From Theocolax elegans (taxonomy: Eukaryota; Arthropoda; Insecta; Hymenoptera; Cerocephalidae), in the NCBI GenBank assembly GCA_026168455.1, contig CM047427.1, forward strand, positions 45,610,558-45,674,557: DNA of 64,000 nt. Reading direction: 5' to 3'. Position 1 is the first letter of the stretch, and each line of letters begins with the position of its first letter. The notes beneath the pieces are model-generated. The model worked only from the letters and a program-made list of their open reading frames with translations, was not told where the DNA came from and searched no databases. A program made the translations under genes and the position numbers. Below, one piece after another: positions 44,613-55,238 of this stretch.

Positions 44613-45849
44613 GCGAGGTCTTGGCTTTGGCCTCGCAGTCCACTGCTTTGTGGCCCTCTTGGCCGCACCGATAGCATTGAGCTGACCGGTCGACTGCGCT
44701 CTTGCACTCCCTCGCGATGTGTCCCGATTCGTGGCATCGGTAGCAGCGCGAGGATACCTCTCGCAGTCGAACTCTGCAATTGACCCATCCGATCCGGAGC
44801 TTCCCGTCTTGCAGCAGTTTTTTGGCTGCTACTGCCGGAAGCTGGATGGTCGCAGCTAGGGTGCCACTGTAGGATCCCCTGGTTTTAATATTATCCGGGG
44901 ATACCACATTTGGCCCGATCTTTGCCGCAATCGCTGCGGCCACCTCCGTTGTTGTCGTGGACTCGTCCATGTCCCTGATGGTGATGGACACTTTGTGAGT
45001 CAGCAGCTGGACCTCTGCTGACCCACTCAGTGTGGACGAGACCACTGTCCTCAGCTCCGCCGTTTCCGTTCCGGGTCGCCCCAGTTCGAGGAGGAGCTCT
45101 CCAGCCCTGGTGCGCCTGATCCGCGTGACCCGTTCTCCTAGTGCCTTTAGCTCCGGTGCAGCCTTGACCTTCCGGAGAATGTCAGCGTAGGAAGAGCCCC
45201 CGCTAGGTGCCTTGATCTTGATGGCATCTGGGCGTGGGGGTCTTACTCCGGCCTTAGGCTCTGCCGTGCCTTTGGCCGGTTTGCTGGCACGTTTCTGCTG
45301 CTCATGCTGCTTCGGCTGGCTGTTCTTCATCTTCTTCTTCTTCTTGCCCTTCTTCACTACTGTGACCCAGTCAGGGACTTTTGACTGGTTCTCACTCGTA
45401 TTAGGTACGGATGGCGAAGCATCTGCTGGCCCATTTTTGTTATTGGGCTGCTTCGACCCCTTCTTCCTTTTCTCCGGGGGTTGCTGAGGTGGTGAGGGCT
45501 TTTCCCTTTCCACCGGCCTTTTTTGACGCTCTTCAGCGCGGAAGATGGGCGACGTTTGGCACGTTCCATCCCTACGCGCATCCGCCATTTTAATTTTCGG
45601 CGCTGTCGAACACACAGCACTGTTCACCCGCGCGTATTCATTGAGAGCTCTGCTGGTTGCTCTCGCCATACTCTTCAGCTCTTTGTGGATGTTGTTCTTA
45701 TTAAGAACAAACTCCACCAGGGTATCTACCTTCTCACGCAGACGGAGAAAAGCTCTGTCAGCGTCACTCGACATCCCAGTCGAGGGCAGGTCACACGTAG
45801 CATTAGATGCTACAGAGGCCGAGTGACCAACCTCCGCAGCATTTACCAT
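44581..45849 (-). CDS. LINE copy C ORF1 (gag-like), N-terminally truncated
   Basis: 422 residues remain from the first Met. It has an Arg/Lys-rich middle, an RRM-like central part (VSITIRDMDEST), and two CX2CX4HX4C knuckles (CYRCHESGHIAREC, CYRCGQEGHKAVDC). About 70 N-terminal residues seen in copy D are lost because the 5' end is truncated at the microsatellite. Confidence 0.82.
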   Translation of the reverse strand: MVNAAEVGHSASVASNATCDLPSTGMSSDADRAFLRLREKVDTLVEFVLNKNNIHKELKSMARATSRALNEYARVNSAVCSTAPKIKMADARRDGTCQTSPIFRAEERQKRPVEREKPSPPQQPPEKRKKGSKQPNNKNGPADASPSVPNTSENQSKVPDWVTVVKKGKKKKKMKNSQPKQHEQQKRASKPAKGTAEPKAGVRPPRPDAIKIKAPSGGSSYADILRKVKAAPELKALGERVTRIRRTRAGELLLELGRPGTETAELRTVVSSTLSGSAEVQLLTHKVSITIRDMDESTTTTEVAAAIAAKIGPNVVSPDNIKTRGSYSGTLAATIQLPAVAAKKLLQDGKLRIGWVNCRVRLREVSSRCYRCHESGHIARECKSAVDRSAQCYRCGQEGHKAVDCEAKAKTSHEEGAHIKND

Positions 45850-45890
45850 TTTGACGGTGTGAGTTTGGTCCCCCCCAAAATCCTTGGGAC

Positions 45891-45912
45891 ATGTGTGTGT
45901 GTGTGTGTATGC

Positions 45913-45971
<59 letters not shown>

Positions 45972-45972
45972 A

Positions 45973-46033
<61 letters not shown>

Positions 46034-46078
46034 TGTGTGTGTGTGTGTTTGTTTGTTTTTTTTTTTTTTTTTTTTTTT
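45891..46078. repeat. (TG)n tract and T-run between LINE copies C and D
   Basis: About 160 bp of TG with few interruptions, then ~20 T (poly(A) of copy D). Frames that read V-C-V-C here are translations of the repeat. Confidence 0.95.
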
Positions 46079-46263
46079 CCGAAGAGGTGGAGAAATGCTT
46101 AATGCACCATGACTGGAGCCATGCGAGACTCCCCGTGTGTGGGACTCTCCTATCGAAGGATGTCGATAGGCATACCCACTAAAACTCCACCTCTTTTCTT
46201 ACCTTTATTCCCCCGCGGAAACCGCCGCAAGGCATTACTTCGCGGGGGGAGGCAACGGCTAGG

Positions 46264-49200
46264 TTAGCCCACTAGTGTTGCTATTGCAACCCTTCTCTCC
46301 TCTTCTCTTCTGATGAGACCCAGCCTGTCCACTACGGACGTACAGAGGGTCACCACCGCGTTCCATCCCTCCTGGGAGTCAAGCAGGCACGCCCCGATGC
46401 CCTCAGGGGTGAGGGGACCGCTCTAAGTGATTTGAAATTGGTCCCGTTCCTCCCTAAAACGAGGACACCGTAGGAGCACGTGTTCCACGTCTTCGTCCAC
46501 CCCTGGACAAGCCGGGCACTCTGCGCTGCCGTAGACCCCTATACGAAATAGGTAACTACGGAAGCATCCATGCCCGGTCAACACCTGGGTAAGCTGGAAA
46601 CTGACGAAGCCGTGTTTCCTGCTCGCCCACTCTCGGATCCGCGGGATGATGCGGTGGGTCCAGCGGCCGTCCCTGGCTGAGTCCCATCTCCGCTGCCACT
46701 CCTCTACGGTCCGCAATGTCCATCGGTTGTGGCAGCAGTTCTCTTCGAGGCGTCGCCCACCCTCACGGTGTCTTTCAGCTCTCTCGGCTGCCAGGAGGTC
46801 GAAGGGGGCGGTCCCCGCGACCACCGAGAGCGCAATGTCAGATACGGTTCGGTACGCCCGGGCCACCCTTAGCGCGGCTATCCTGCAGGCTCTCTGGCAC
46901 GGAGCGCCAAAGCTCTTGTGCCTGTTCAGGGCATCAGCCCAGATAGGAGCTCCATATAAAATTATGGTGCTCACCACCTAGATAAGGATAGACCTTCGCG
47001 GTTGCTGGGGTCCCCCGATGTTGGGCATGATGTCCGCCAGCGCACGGACCACCTTTGTCGCCTTTGAGCCTGCGTTTGCGAGATGGTGTTTGAACGACAG
47101 CCGCGCGTCTAGTGTGACCCCTAAATACTTCAAGGTTTTCACCGACCGTATCCGTTCTTTACCTACCGTGAAGGTGGCGGTCCTCTCCTTTTTTGTGCGA
47201 GAGATGAGCACCGCCTCCGTTTTTTCCGCCGCCAGACTAAGTCCGTGGTCTCTCAACCAAGTGACGACCACTTCTATGGAGACGTTTCCGAGATATTCGA
47301 TCTCTTCGACACTCTTTGCGACCACCACTAGCGCCACGTCGTCCGCGAAAGCCACCATCGAGACACTCTCCGGAAGTTGCTGCCTGAGCAGGCCATCATA
47401 GACAACGTTCCAGAGTAGGGGCCCAATGACCGAACCCTGCGGCACGCCTCCCGTGATGTTGTGGGAGTGCACACCGTCGTCGGTGTCGTAGAGCAGAGTA
47501 CGGTCAGTCAGGTAACTCGAGGTGACCTCCCTGAGATAGAGTGGCACTTGAAAGTGCTGCAGGGACAGCATGATGTCGTCCCATCTGGCAGAGTTGAAGG
47601 CATTCCGGATGTCCAAGGTGATGATGGCACACATCCGCCTTGCACTCCGACCAGCATTGATGGCGTTTGTGGCTATACCAACAACTCTGCCTACAGCGTC
47701 CATGGTCGATCGACCCTTTCGGAAGCCGAACTGGTTGTCGGAGAGGTCTCCGGCCCGACCGATGGCCGCTGCGAGCCTGGCGCAGATCACCCGCTCCAGA
47801 AGCTTCCCGACAATATCCAGTAGACAGAGCGGGCGGTAAGATGATGGCTCATCCGGGGGTTTGTTGCCCTTCGGTAGGAGTACCAGCCTCTGCGTCTTCC
47901 ACTGGGCCGGGAAGCAACCTTCTCTTATGCATGCGTTGAATGCGTCCAGGAACAAGCCCGGAGCACTCATCGCCGCTGTCTTGACGGCCAGGCAAGGTAT
48001 TCCGTCCGGCCCTGGGGCTTTACGTACGGAAATATCTTTAGCGGCCATCCTCAGCTCGGCTTCACTAATGTCTGGCGACTCGGCTGCACCAATGGTGGCC
48101 ATCAGGCCCGTCTCTGCTGCCCTTTTCCGATGTTCTGGAAACAGGTGGCGGACGACTTCGTCCAGGAAAACTGGGTCGGTGGGTGCAACAGCGCCCCCGG
48201 GGTTGATCTTATTCATAACCGTTTTATACGGTCTGCCCCAGGGGTCGTGGTCCACCTCCTCACAGAGCTCCCGCCAACACCTTCTCTTGGCAGCCTTGAT
48301 GGCCACCTTGAGATCCCTCCGCTTTTGTTCGTATTCTGCGGAACGATCTTGGAACCGCGGTGTTCCCCTCGCTCTTTGGTGCAGCCTTCTGGCACGCAGG
48401 CACTCATGTCTCTTTTCGGCAATGTCCTCACTCCACCAGATTATCGGTGGGCGGCCGCGAGGGTTAAACTTCACGGCCATAGAGGCATCGCAAGCCGCTG
48501 TTAGGGCATTTGTGAGGCCTCGTGCTTTTTCTTCGGCGGTTCCTTCCACTTTCGCCCCCTCAAGGGAGCAGAGGAACGTCTCACGATCAAACGTGGCTGG
48601 TGCCCATCTCTCTCTTGCTCCTCTTTCTGCTCCCTTTGTCCTCCCGCTGGTCAGCTGGAGCTGGTACACGAGTGCTTGGTGGTCACTACCCGTGTAACGA
48701 TCGCTAACTTTTCAGCCGAGTCCTCCTCCCCCCATCAATCTAGGATCGACGAAGGTGAGGTCGACTATGGACGACTTACCGGCTTTGGTGAAAGTCGGGG
48801 TTGTCCCTGTGTTAGCGATCTCCAGCCCCAGTATTGCGAACGCCTCGAGAACTGCGCGACCACGCGCGTTGGTCTTTGCGCTGCCCCAGTCCGTCGCCCA
48901 AGCATTAAAGTCCCCACCGATTGCGACCGGTAGTCGTGAGGACCGAGCACTGGTGACGACTGCATCCAGAGATCTCGCAAAGTCCTCGGTGGAATCGCTG
49001 GGCGGGAAGTAGCAGCTGTACATGCGTACCCCCGCCACCTCCACCCAGGTGAAGCTGGGAAGGGGGGCGACCATCTTTCTGGAGATGTGTATATTTCCAC
49101 ATACCCAGATGGCCGCCTTGCCAGTGGCGTCCCTTACCCAGTTCGACTTCTCGAGGTCCCGGAACTCCTCGCTGATGATCGCTACGTCCGCTCTCTCCTC

Positions 49201-49296
49201 TCTAACCAGCTGGGACAGCAGGTCCTGGGCCACAGCGCAGTGGTTGAGGTTTATTTGGAGCACCTTAATCATTTTTGATGTGTGCTCCTTCCTCAT
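46264..49296 (-). pseudogene. LINE copy D ORF2 (EN-RT) with three nonsense codons, no frameshift
   Basis: The frame is continuous from the ORF1 overlap to the usual end but has stops at 48712-48714, 46978-46980 and 46423-46425. The first and third replace Trp codons and the second replaces a Ser codon present in copy C. EN and RT motifs are otherwise the same as in copy C, including FADD. The C-terminal CPACPGVDEDVEHVLLRC finger is intact here, unlike in copy C. Confidence 0.86.
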
Positions 49297-50752
49297 GCGA
49301 GGTCTTGGCTTTGGCCTCGCAGTCCACTGCTTTGTGGCCCTCTTGGCCACACCGATAGCATTGCGCTGACCGGTCGACTGCGCTCTTGCACTCCCTCGCG
49401 ATGTGTCCCGATTCGTGGCATCGGTAGCAGCGCGAGGATACCTCTCGCAGTCGAACTCTGCAATTGACCCATCCGATCCGGAGCTTCCCGTCTTGCAGCA
49501 GTTTTTTGGCTGCTACTGCCGGAAGCTGGATGGTCGCAGCTACGGTGCCACTGTAGGATCCCCTGGTTTTAATATTATCCGGGGATACCACATTTGGTCC
49601 GATCTTTGCCGCAATCGCTGCGGCCACCTCCGTTGTTGTCGTGGACTCGTCCATGTCCCTGATGGTGATGGACACTTTGTGAGTCAGCAGTTGGACCTCT
49701 GCTGACCCACTCAGGGTGGACGAGACCACTGTCCTCAGCTCCGCCGTTTCCGTTCCGGGTCGCCCCAGTTCGAGGAGGAGCTCTCCAGCCCTGGTGCGCC
49801 TGATACGCGTGACCCGTTCTCCTAGTGCCTTTAGCTCCGGTGCAGCCTTGACCTTCCGGAGAATGTCAGCGTAGGAAGAGCCCCCGCTAGGTGTCTTGAT
49901 CTTGATGGCATCTGGGCGTGGGGGTCTTACTCCGGCCTTAGGCTCTGCCGTGCCTTTGGCCGGTTTGCTGGCACGTTTCTGCTGTTCATGCTGCTTCGGC
50001 TGGCTGTTCTTCATCTTCTTCTTCTTCTTGCCCTTCTTCACTACTGTGACCCAGTCAGGGACTTTTGACTGGTTCCCACTCGTCTTAGGAACGGATGGCG
50101 AAGCATCTACTGGCCCATTTTTGTTAGTGGGCTGCTTCGACCCCTTCTTCCTTTTCTCCGGGGGTTGCTGAGGTGGTGAGGGCTTTTCCCTTTCCACCGG
50201 CCTCCTTTGACGCTCTTCAGCGCGGAAGATGGGCGACGTTTGGCACGTTCCATCCCTACGCGCATCCGCCATTTTAATTTTCGGCGCTGTCGAACACACA
50301 GCACTGTTCACCCGCGCGTATTCATTGAGAGCTCTGCTGGTTGCTCTCGCCATACTCTTCAGCTCTTTGTGGATGTTGTTCTTGTTAAGAACAAACTCCA
50401 CAAGGGTGCCTATTTTCTCACGCAGACGGAGAAAAGCTCTGTCAGCGTCACTCGACATCCCAGTCGAGGGCAGGTCACACGTAGCATTAGATGTTTCAGA
50501 GGCCGAGTGACTAACCTCCGCAGCACTTACCATTTTCACGGTGTGAGTTTGGTCCCCCCCAAAATCCGTGGGACCAGCACTGACCACCGGGGCTTTCACC
50601 CGATCGGAATCAGTGGCGGGATTTGACAGGATTGCCATGCCCGCTTGGGGTAGTGTTTTTTTCAGCTCACTATCCATACTTGGTTTAATTTCGGGGTGCC
50701 TTCCCCTATCTGGTTTTGGTTCGCCCCGAATATTTGATTTTTTCGGTACCAT
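49265..50752 (-). CDS. LINE copy D ORF1 (gag-like), complete
   Basis: The intact 495-residue frame runs from ATG 50752. The N-terminus is polar, ~residues 110-150 are helical, then come a Lys/Arg/Pro-rich region, an RRM-like domain and two zinc knuckles near the C-terminus. It overlaps the ORF2 start by 32 bases. It is the only complete ORF1 of this family here. Confidence 0.86.
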   Translation of the reverse strand: MVPKKSNIRGEPKPDRGRHPEIKPSMDSELKKTLPQAGMAILSNPATDSDRVKAPVVSAGPTDFGGDQTHTVKMVSAAEVSHSASETSNATCDLPSTGMSSDADRAFLRLREKIGTLVEFVLNKNNIHKELKSMARATSRALNEYARVNSAVCSTAPKIKMADARRDGTCQTSPIFRAEERQRRPVEREKPSPPQQPPEKRKKGSKQPTNKNGPVDASPSVPKTSGNQSKVPDWVTVVKKGKKKKKMKNSQPKQHEQQKRASKPAKGTAEPKAGVRPPRPDAIKIKTPSGGSSYADILRKVKAAPELKALGERVTRIRRTRAGELLLELGRPGTETAELRTVVSSTLSGSAEVQLLTHKVSITIRDMDESTTTTEVAAAIAAKIGPNVVSPDNIKTRGSYSGTVAATIQLPAVAAKKLLQDGKLRIGWVNCRVRLREVSSRCYRCHESGHIARECKSAVDRSAQCYRCGQEGHKAVDCEAKAKTSHEEGAHIKND

Positions 50753-50826
50753 CCATATCTGGAAAGCATTCCCCTATCCACCACCTGGGGAGGCGCCACG
50801 ATGCGGGACCAGCAAACCCGGCACGG

Positions 50827-50989
<163 letters not shown>

Positions 50990-51322
50990 TCAATATTTAC
51001 GGTCGTTCTATCTCTTCTGGATTTTAAAATTAAGAATTGTAACCCAGGTAGATAAGTTCTAAAGATTATTTTGAACAAAAGTTGTTTATTATGTTTTTTC
51101 AAAAAAATCAATAGATTTTGAGATAAATGGCTTTTAAATATACTAATTTTTCTAAAAAATTGAAAACTTTCCATTTATCATGGTGGAATAACTCTTTGGC
51201 AAATTATTTTTAACACTTAAAATTTTTTTTTGTGATTATAACTTGAAAGAATGTAAATTAGTTTACTTATTCTTGATAAAACTCATAAAATAAAAACGAA
51301 CCTAAAATTTAATGTAATGTTT

Positions 51323-51353
<31 letters not shown>

Positions 51354-52161
51354 ATTTTTCGAAGATAAAATAAATATTAATCAAGTATAGCATACACTTT
51401 TCCAAATATCTTTATGTGAAATATACAATAAGTTAAAAAATAAATACATTAATTATTGCATTTTTAAGATAATTCTATTATAAACAGTAATGGCAAAAGA
51501 AAATTCAAATTTTAACAGTGGCAATATAAAATACGAATTACATTTGAAAAGTTTTTCGAAAATTATTAATTTAGTAGCATTTAATTTAGATATTAATTAA
51601 ATCAAAATTTAAAAATTGTATGGATATATAAGTGAGTAGATTACGTATATTTATATAAAACAATATTTTAAATAAACAAGGATGTATTTATTAGAAACAA
51701 AAGGTTATTTAAGGAATGCCTTTGTTTATAATAATTAAATTAAATATATGGGGTCTGTAACTAAAGGGAAAAATAAATTGGATATAATTATGGATTAAAA
51801 CGTAAATTTTGTGAAAGAGGGTGCAAATTATGAATTACGGGAGAAATGGAAGAAACAGGTTATTATTTATATGCCGCTAAAATGTTATAAATAATTCTTT
51901 AAAACTAATACAAAAATTAATTTAATTAAGAAGAAAGTTTTAATACTCTAAAAGTACAAAATACTAATGACATCTAGAACTCTTGGCGATGACCCTTCGT
52001 CATTAAATAAATTAATTTTAGGAGGTAAAGTTCTATTTAGATCTGTTTAAAATAATAAAATTTTAATAGGTTTTTACTAAATACTACAATAATATGCACT
52101 TTACTATTTTTGGTAAGTTAATTGTTCATTAACACATATATACATATATATATATTACACT

Positions 52162-52237
52162 GCTGGTGTAAGTTATGTCCTAAAATACGTGAGAATTAGT
52201 GATTTTATGAGGTTTATGAGGCATAACTTACACCAGC
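52162..52237. repeat. Short inverted repeat (16-bp perfect arms)
   Basis: GCTGGTGTAAGTTATG and its exact complement flank 44 bp. It may be a minimal MITE; it lies between the two halves of the direct duplication. Confidence 0.7.
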
Positions 52238-52859
52238 GGTCTTGGCCAATAATCTAACCCAAACCATTCGAAAACTCGCGAAAAATGTGAACTTTTGGGA
52301 GGTGTTAGATTAAAATCGATTGTGGCGTGGTCGCCTTTTTTTTATAGTCAATATGTCCGGGTGTTCTATCTCTTCGAGATTTTAAAATTAAGAATTGTAA
52401 CCAGGGTACATAAGTTCTAAAGATTAATTTAAACAAAAGTTGTTTGTAATGTTTTTTCAAAAAAATCAATAGATTTTAAATTAAGTGACTTTAAATATAG
52501 TAATTTTTCCAAAAACTTGAAAAATTTCCACTTTTCATGGTTAAATAACTCTTATGCAAATTATTTTTAAAACTTAAATTTTTTTTGTATGCTCTGGAAG
52601 ATGTTTCCAGCCTGTTCTCAAATTTTGGAGCGATTTTAAATTTTCATCGTACCACTTGACGTGAAATAGCCCATATATATATATACATAAACACTAGTAT
52701 CGGTACTTATGGTGACACTACGTGTTATCTTGGTGTTTTGAGGTTATAAAACATATGTAACGACTCAGATATAAGGGGAAGAATATTAATTGATAGAATA
52801 ATGCATAAAAAAACCAATAACCCAAATACCTAAATACCCCTCACGGATAAAAAAGCACA

Positions 52860-52986
52860 CTTTGACCTTATAATATTAATGAAGGATTGAAGTTATAACC
52901 TCATTCGATGTGCCGGAGGCCTCCGCCCTGCGGCACCTCGAAAGACGTTCTAGCTTCAATCCTTCATTAATATTATAACGTCAAAG
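52860..52986. repeat. 127-bp near-perfect palindrome
   Basis: 33-bp arms starting CTTTGAC pair with one mismatch. An inner GC-rich stem (CGATGTGCCG / CGGCACCTCG) follows, around a GGAGGCCTCC core. It may be a cruciform-forming MITE. Confidence 0.75.
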
Positions 52987-54584
52987 CGGGGCTCACAAAG
53001 ATAATTTTCCGATTTTTTGTGCGTCGGCATAAGTACGGATACATGGTTGAATTTTCAGTGGAATTATGCTGACGTCGGCATAATTACCCCAAAGTAAGCA
53101 CAATTCCCATTTCCCGTAAGAATTTGTCGGCATAAGTACCGATTGATCAATTTATGTATATATATGTATGTATGTATGTGGGTGTGTGTGTGTGGGTGCG
53201 TGCGTGCGTGCGTGCGTGTATGTGTGTGTGTGCGGCGGAATATTTATATAATATATATATATATATATATTTTAAAATTGTTTTTTCAAGAATACATAAT
53301 ATATGTATTTTTTCCTTGCGCAAAAAAAAAGTTGTGAACAGAACTTGAAAGAATGTGTATTAGTTTACTCATTCTTGATAAAACTCATAAAATGTTCAAA
53401 CGTATACTCAATAATATAATAACGGATCTAAAATGCAATGTAATGCTTTAAATACAGATGCAAAATTGTTTGAAGATTAAATAAATATTAATCAAGTATA
53501 ACATACACTTTTCCAAACATCCATATGATATATACAATGAGTTAAAAATTAAATATATTAATTATTGCATTTTTAAGATAATTCTATTATAAACAGTATA
53601 GGCAATAGAAAATTCAAATTTTTACAGTGGCAATATAAAATACGAATTATATGTGAATAGATTTTCAAAAATTATTAATTTAGGAGCATTTAATTTAAAT
53701 ATTTTTTAAATTAATATTTCAAAATTGTATGGATATATAAGTGAGTAGATTATGTATATTTATAGGAAACAATATTTTAAATAATTAAGTATGTATTTAT
53801 TAGAAACAGAAGGTTTTCTAAGGAATGAATTCGATTATAATAATCAAGATAAATATATGGGCTCTGTAACTAAAGGAAAAAATAAATTGGATATAATTAT
53901 GGATTAAAACGCAAATTTTGAAAGAGGGTGCAAATTACGAATTACGGGAGAAATGGAAGAAACAGGTTTTTATTTATATGACACTAAAATTATATAAATA
54001 GTTCTATAAAATTAATAAAAATTAATAAAAAAATTTATTTATTTAGGAAGAAAGTTTTATTACTCTAAAAGTACAAAATATTAATGCCATAGAACTTTTG
54101 GCGATGATCCTTCGTCATTAAATAAATTAATTTTAGGAGGTAAAGTTCTATTTAGATCCGTTTAAAATATTCCAAAATTTTCATAAGTAGTTACTAAATA
54201 CTACAATTTACGCACTTTACTATTTTTGGTAAGTTAATTTTTCATTAACATTTATAATTATTAAAATATAAATTTAAGCTTTATAGGAATTCATATAGTT
54301 TAAAATTTACATTTAACATTTAATGTCTTTATTTTTTTTATTACTATTATTCTGATTTTATTATACTAAATTTTGGTAAAAACTTTTAGTTATAAATTAT
54401 AATCGTATTTAAAAAAAAATTAAATTTTTGGTATAAAACCCAATGCATTATAACAGTACCTCCAAGGTGTTGTGTGAATCGGTTTAATTTCTAAGGTGTC
54501 CATGGTAGTGAAAAAGTAATATAATTTAAAACATTATTTAAAATAAATTTATTACGAAAAACCTTTTTCGAAATTAAAAATAGG

Positions 54585-54616
54585 GGGTTGGCGCGCGAAG
54601 CGCTTCGCCCCCCTAG
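54585..54616 (+). mobile_element. Helitron-like 3' terminus
   Basis: GC-rich hairpin with the perfect palindrome GCGAAGCGCTTCGC, then CCCCCTAG followed by T of a (TA)n run. It shares the GCGAAGC core and CTAG|T ending with the terminus at 23600-23628. Confidence 0.35.
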
Positions 54617-54801
54617 TATATATATATATATATTATGCGGACTTATAGGACGTAAATATTTTTTAAAACTATACTTTAACAATTTACATTTTGCTAGTTT
54701 TCCTGGCAGTATTAATTCGTAGGATTTTATGTGATCATGAAATCATATTGTAATACATTCTTTGTAGTAAAAAAAATCATCACTGTCTTTTAAGATTGAG
54801 A

Positions 54802-55008
54802 CTATACTGAATTAATATCAACATTTAAAACGTAATTTTTTTTGTACAAGGTACCATTAGCTTTCAAATAATTAACTTCATTTAATACAAATCCATTAAT
54901 TGAAATTTGTTTTGGTTTACCACTTACATCGCCAAAAACGATATTATTTTCTAACCCTCTATTATTGTGAACTCTCGACTCGCGAGTCAAGCGCCACCAT
55001 GCTACCAA
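54802..55008 (-). pseudogene. Short unidentified coding remnant near the right TIR
   Basis: A 68-residue frame ends in TAG. Its composition after residue 12 (NNRGLENNIVFGDVSGK..., ISINGFVLNEVNYLK) looks like real protein rather than AT-rich noise. It lies 200 bp inside the right TIR, where a transposase C-terminus could sit. No family recognised. Confidence 0.25.
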
Positions 55009-55213
55009 ATCCTTTAATTACGAATTCTACATTGCAGAGTTGTTAACTGTTAAAAAATCATTTGTCTGACTAGCATATTTACTTTCAACGAAATACTAAT
55101 TTGTTACTTTTAAATATATATCAAATTTCTACACACAAAATTTCTGTTAAATATTAAAACGTTATAATAATTATAAATATGCTTTACGTTTCAAATAAAT
55201 ATATTTAATAACA

Positions 55214-55236
55214 GTAAATAAATTCTTCTCTCAGTG
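55214..55236 (-). repeat. Right terminal inverted repeat of the 27-kb element
   Basis: Reads AATTCTTCTCTCAGTG at the edge and is followed by TA, the second copy of the target dinucleotide. Confidence 0.85.
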
Positions 55237-55238
55237 TA

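Larger units (their letters stand above)
41397..45890 (-). mobile_element. LINE copy C: R1-clade, Waldo-like, 5' truncated
   Basis: About 4.5 kb, lacking only ~250 bp of 5' leader and the start of ORF1; its 5' edge joins (AC)n directly. It is the best preserved ORF2 copy. Confidence 0.88.
46079..50826 (-). mobile_element. LINE copy D: full-length R1-clade, Waldo-like element
   Basis: About 4.75 kb, with the complete 5' leader starting CCGTGCCGGGTTTGC after (AC)n, both ORFs, and the 3' tail. It is the reference for the length of this family in the window. Confidence 0.88.
54251..55213. other. AT-rich right interior of the 27-kb element
   Basis: Mostly non-coding. It holds a Helitron-like terminus at 54590-54616 and a short coding remnant at 54802-55008, annotated separately. 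Confidence 0.5.

Noticed and set aside
45884..46112. V-C-V-C and T-H-T-H proteins in the TG tracts (also 50662-51062)
   Set aside because: Translations of (TG)n; no gene.
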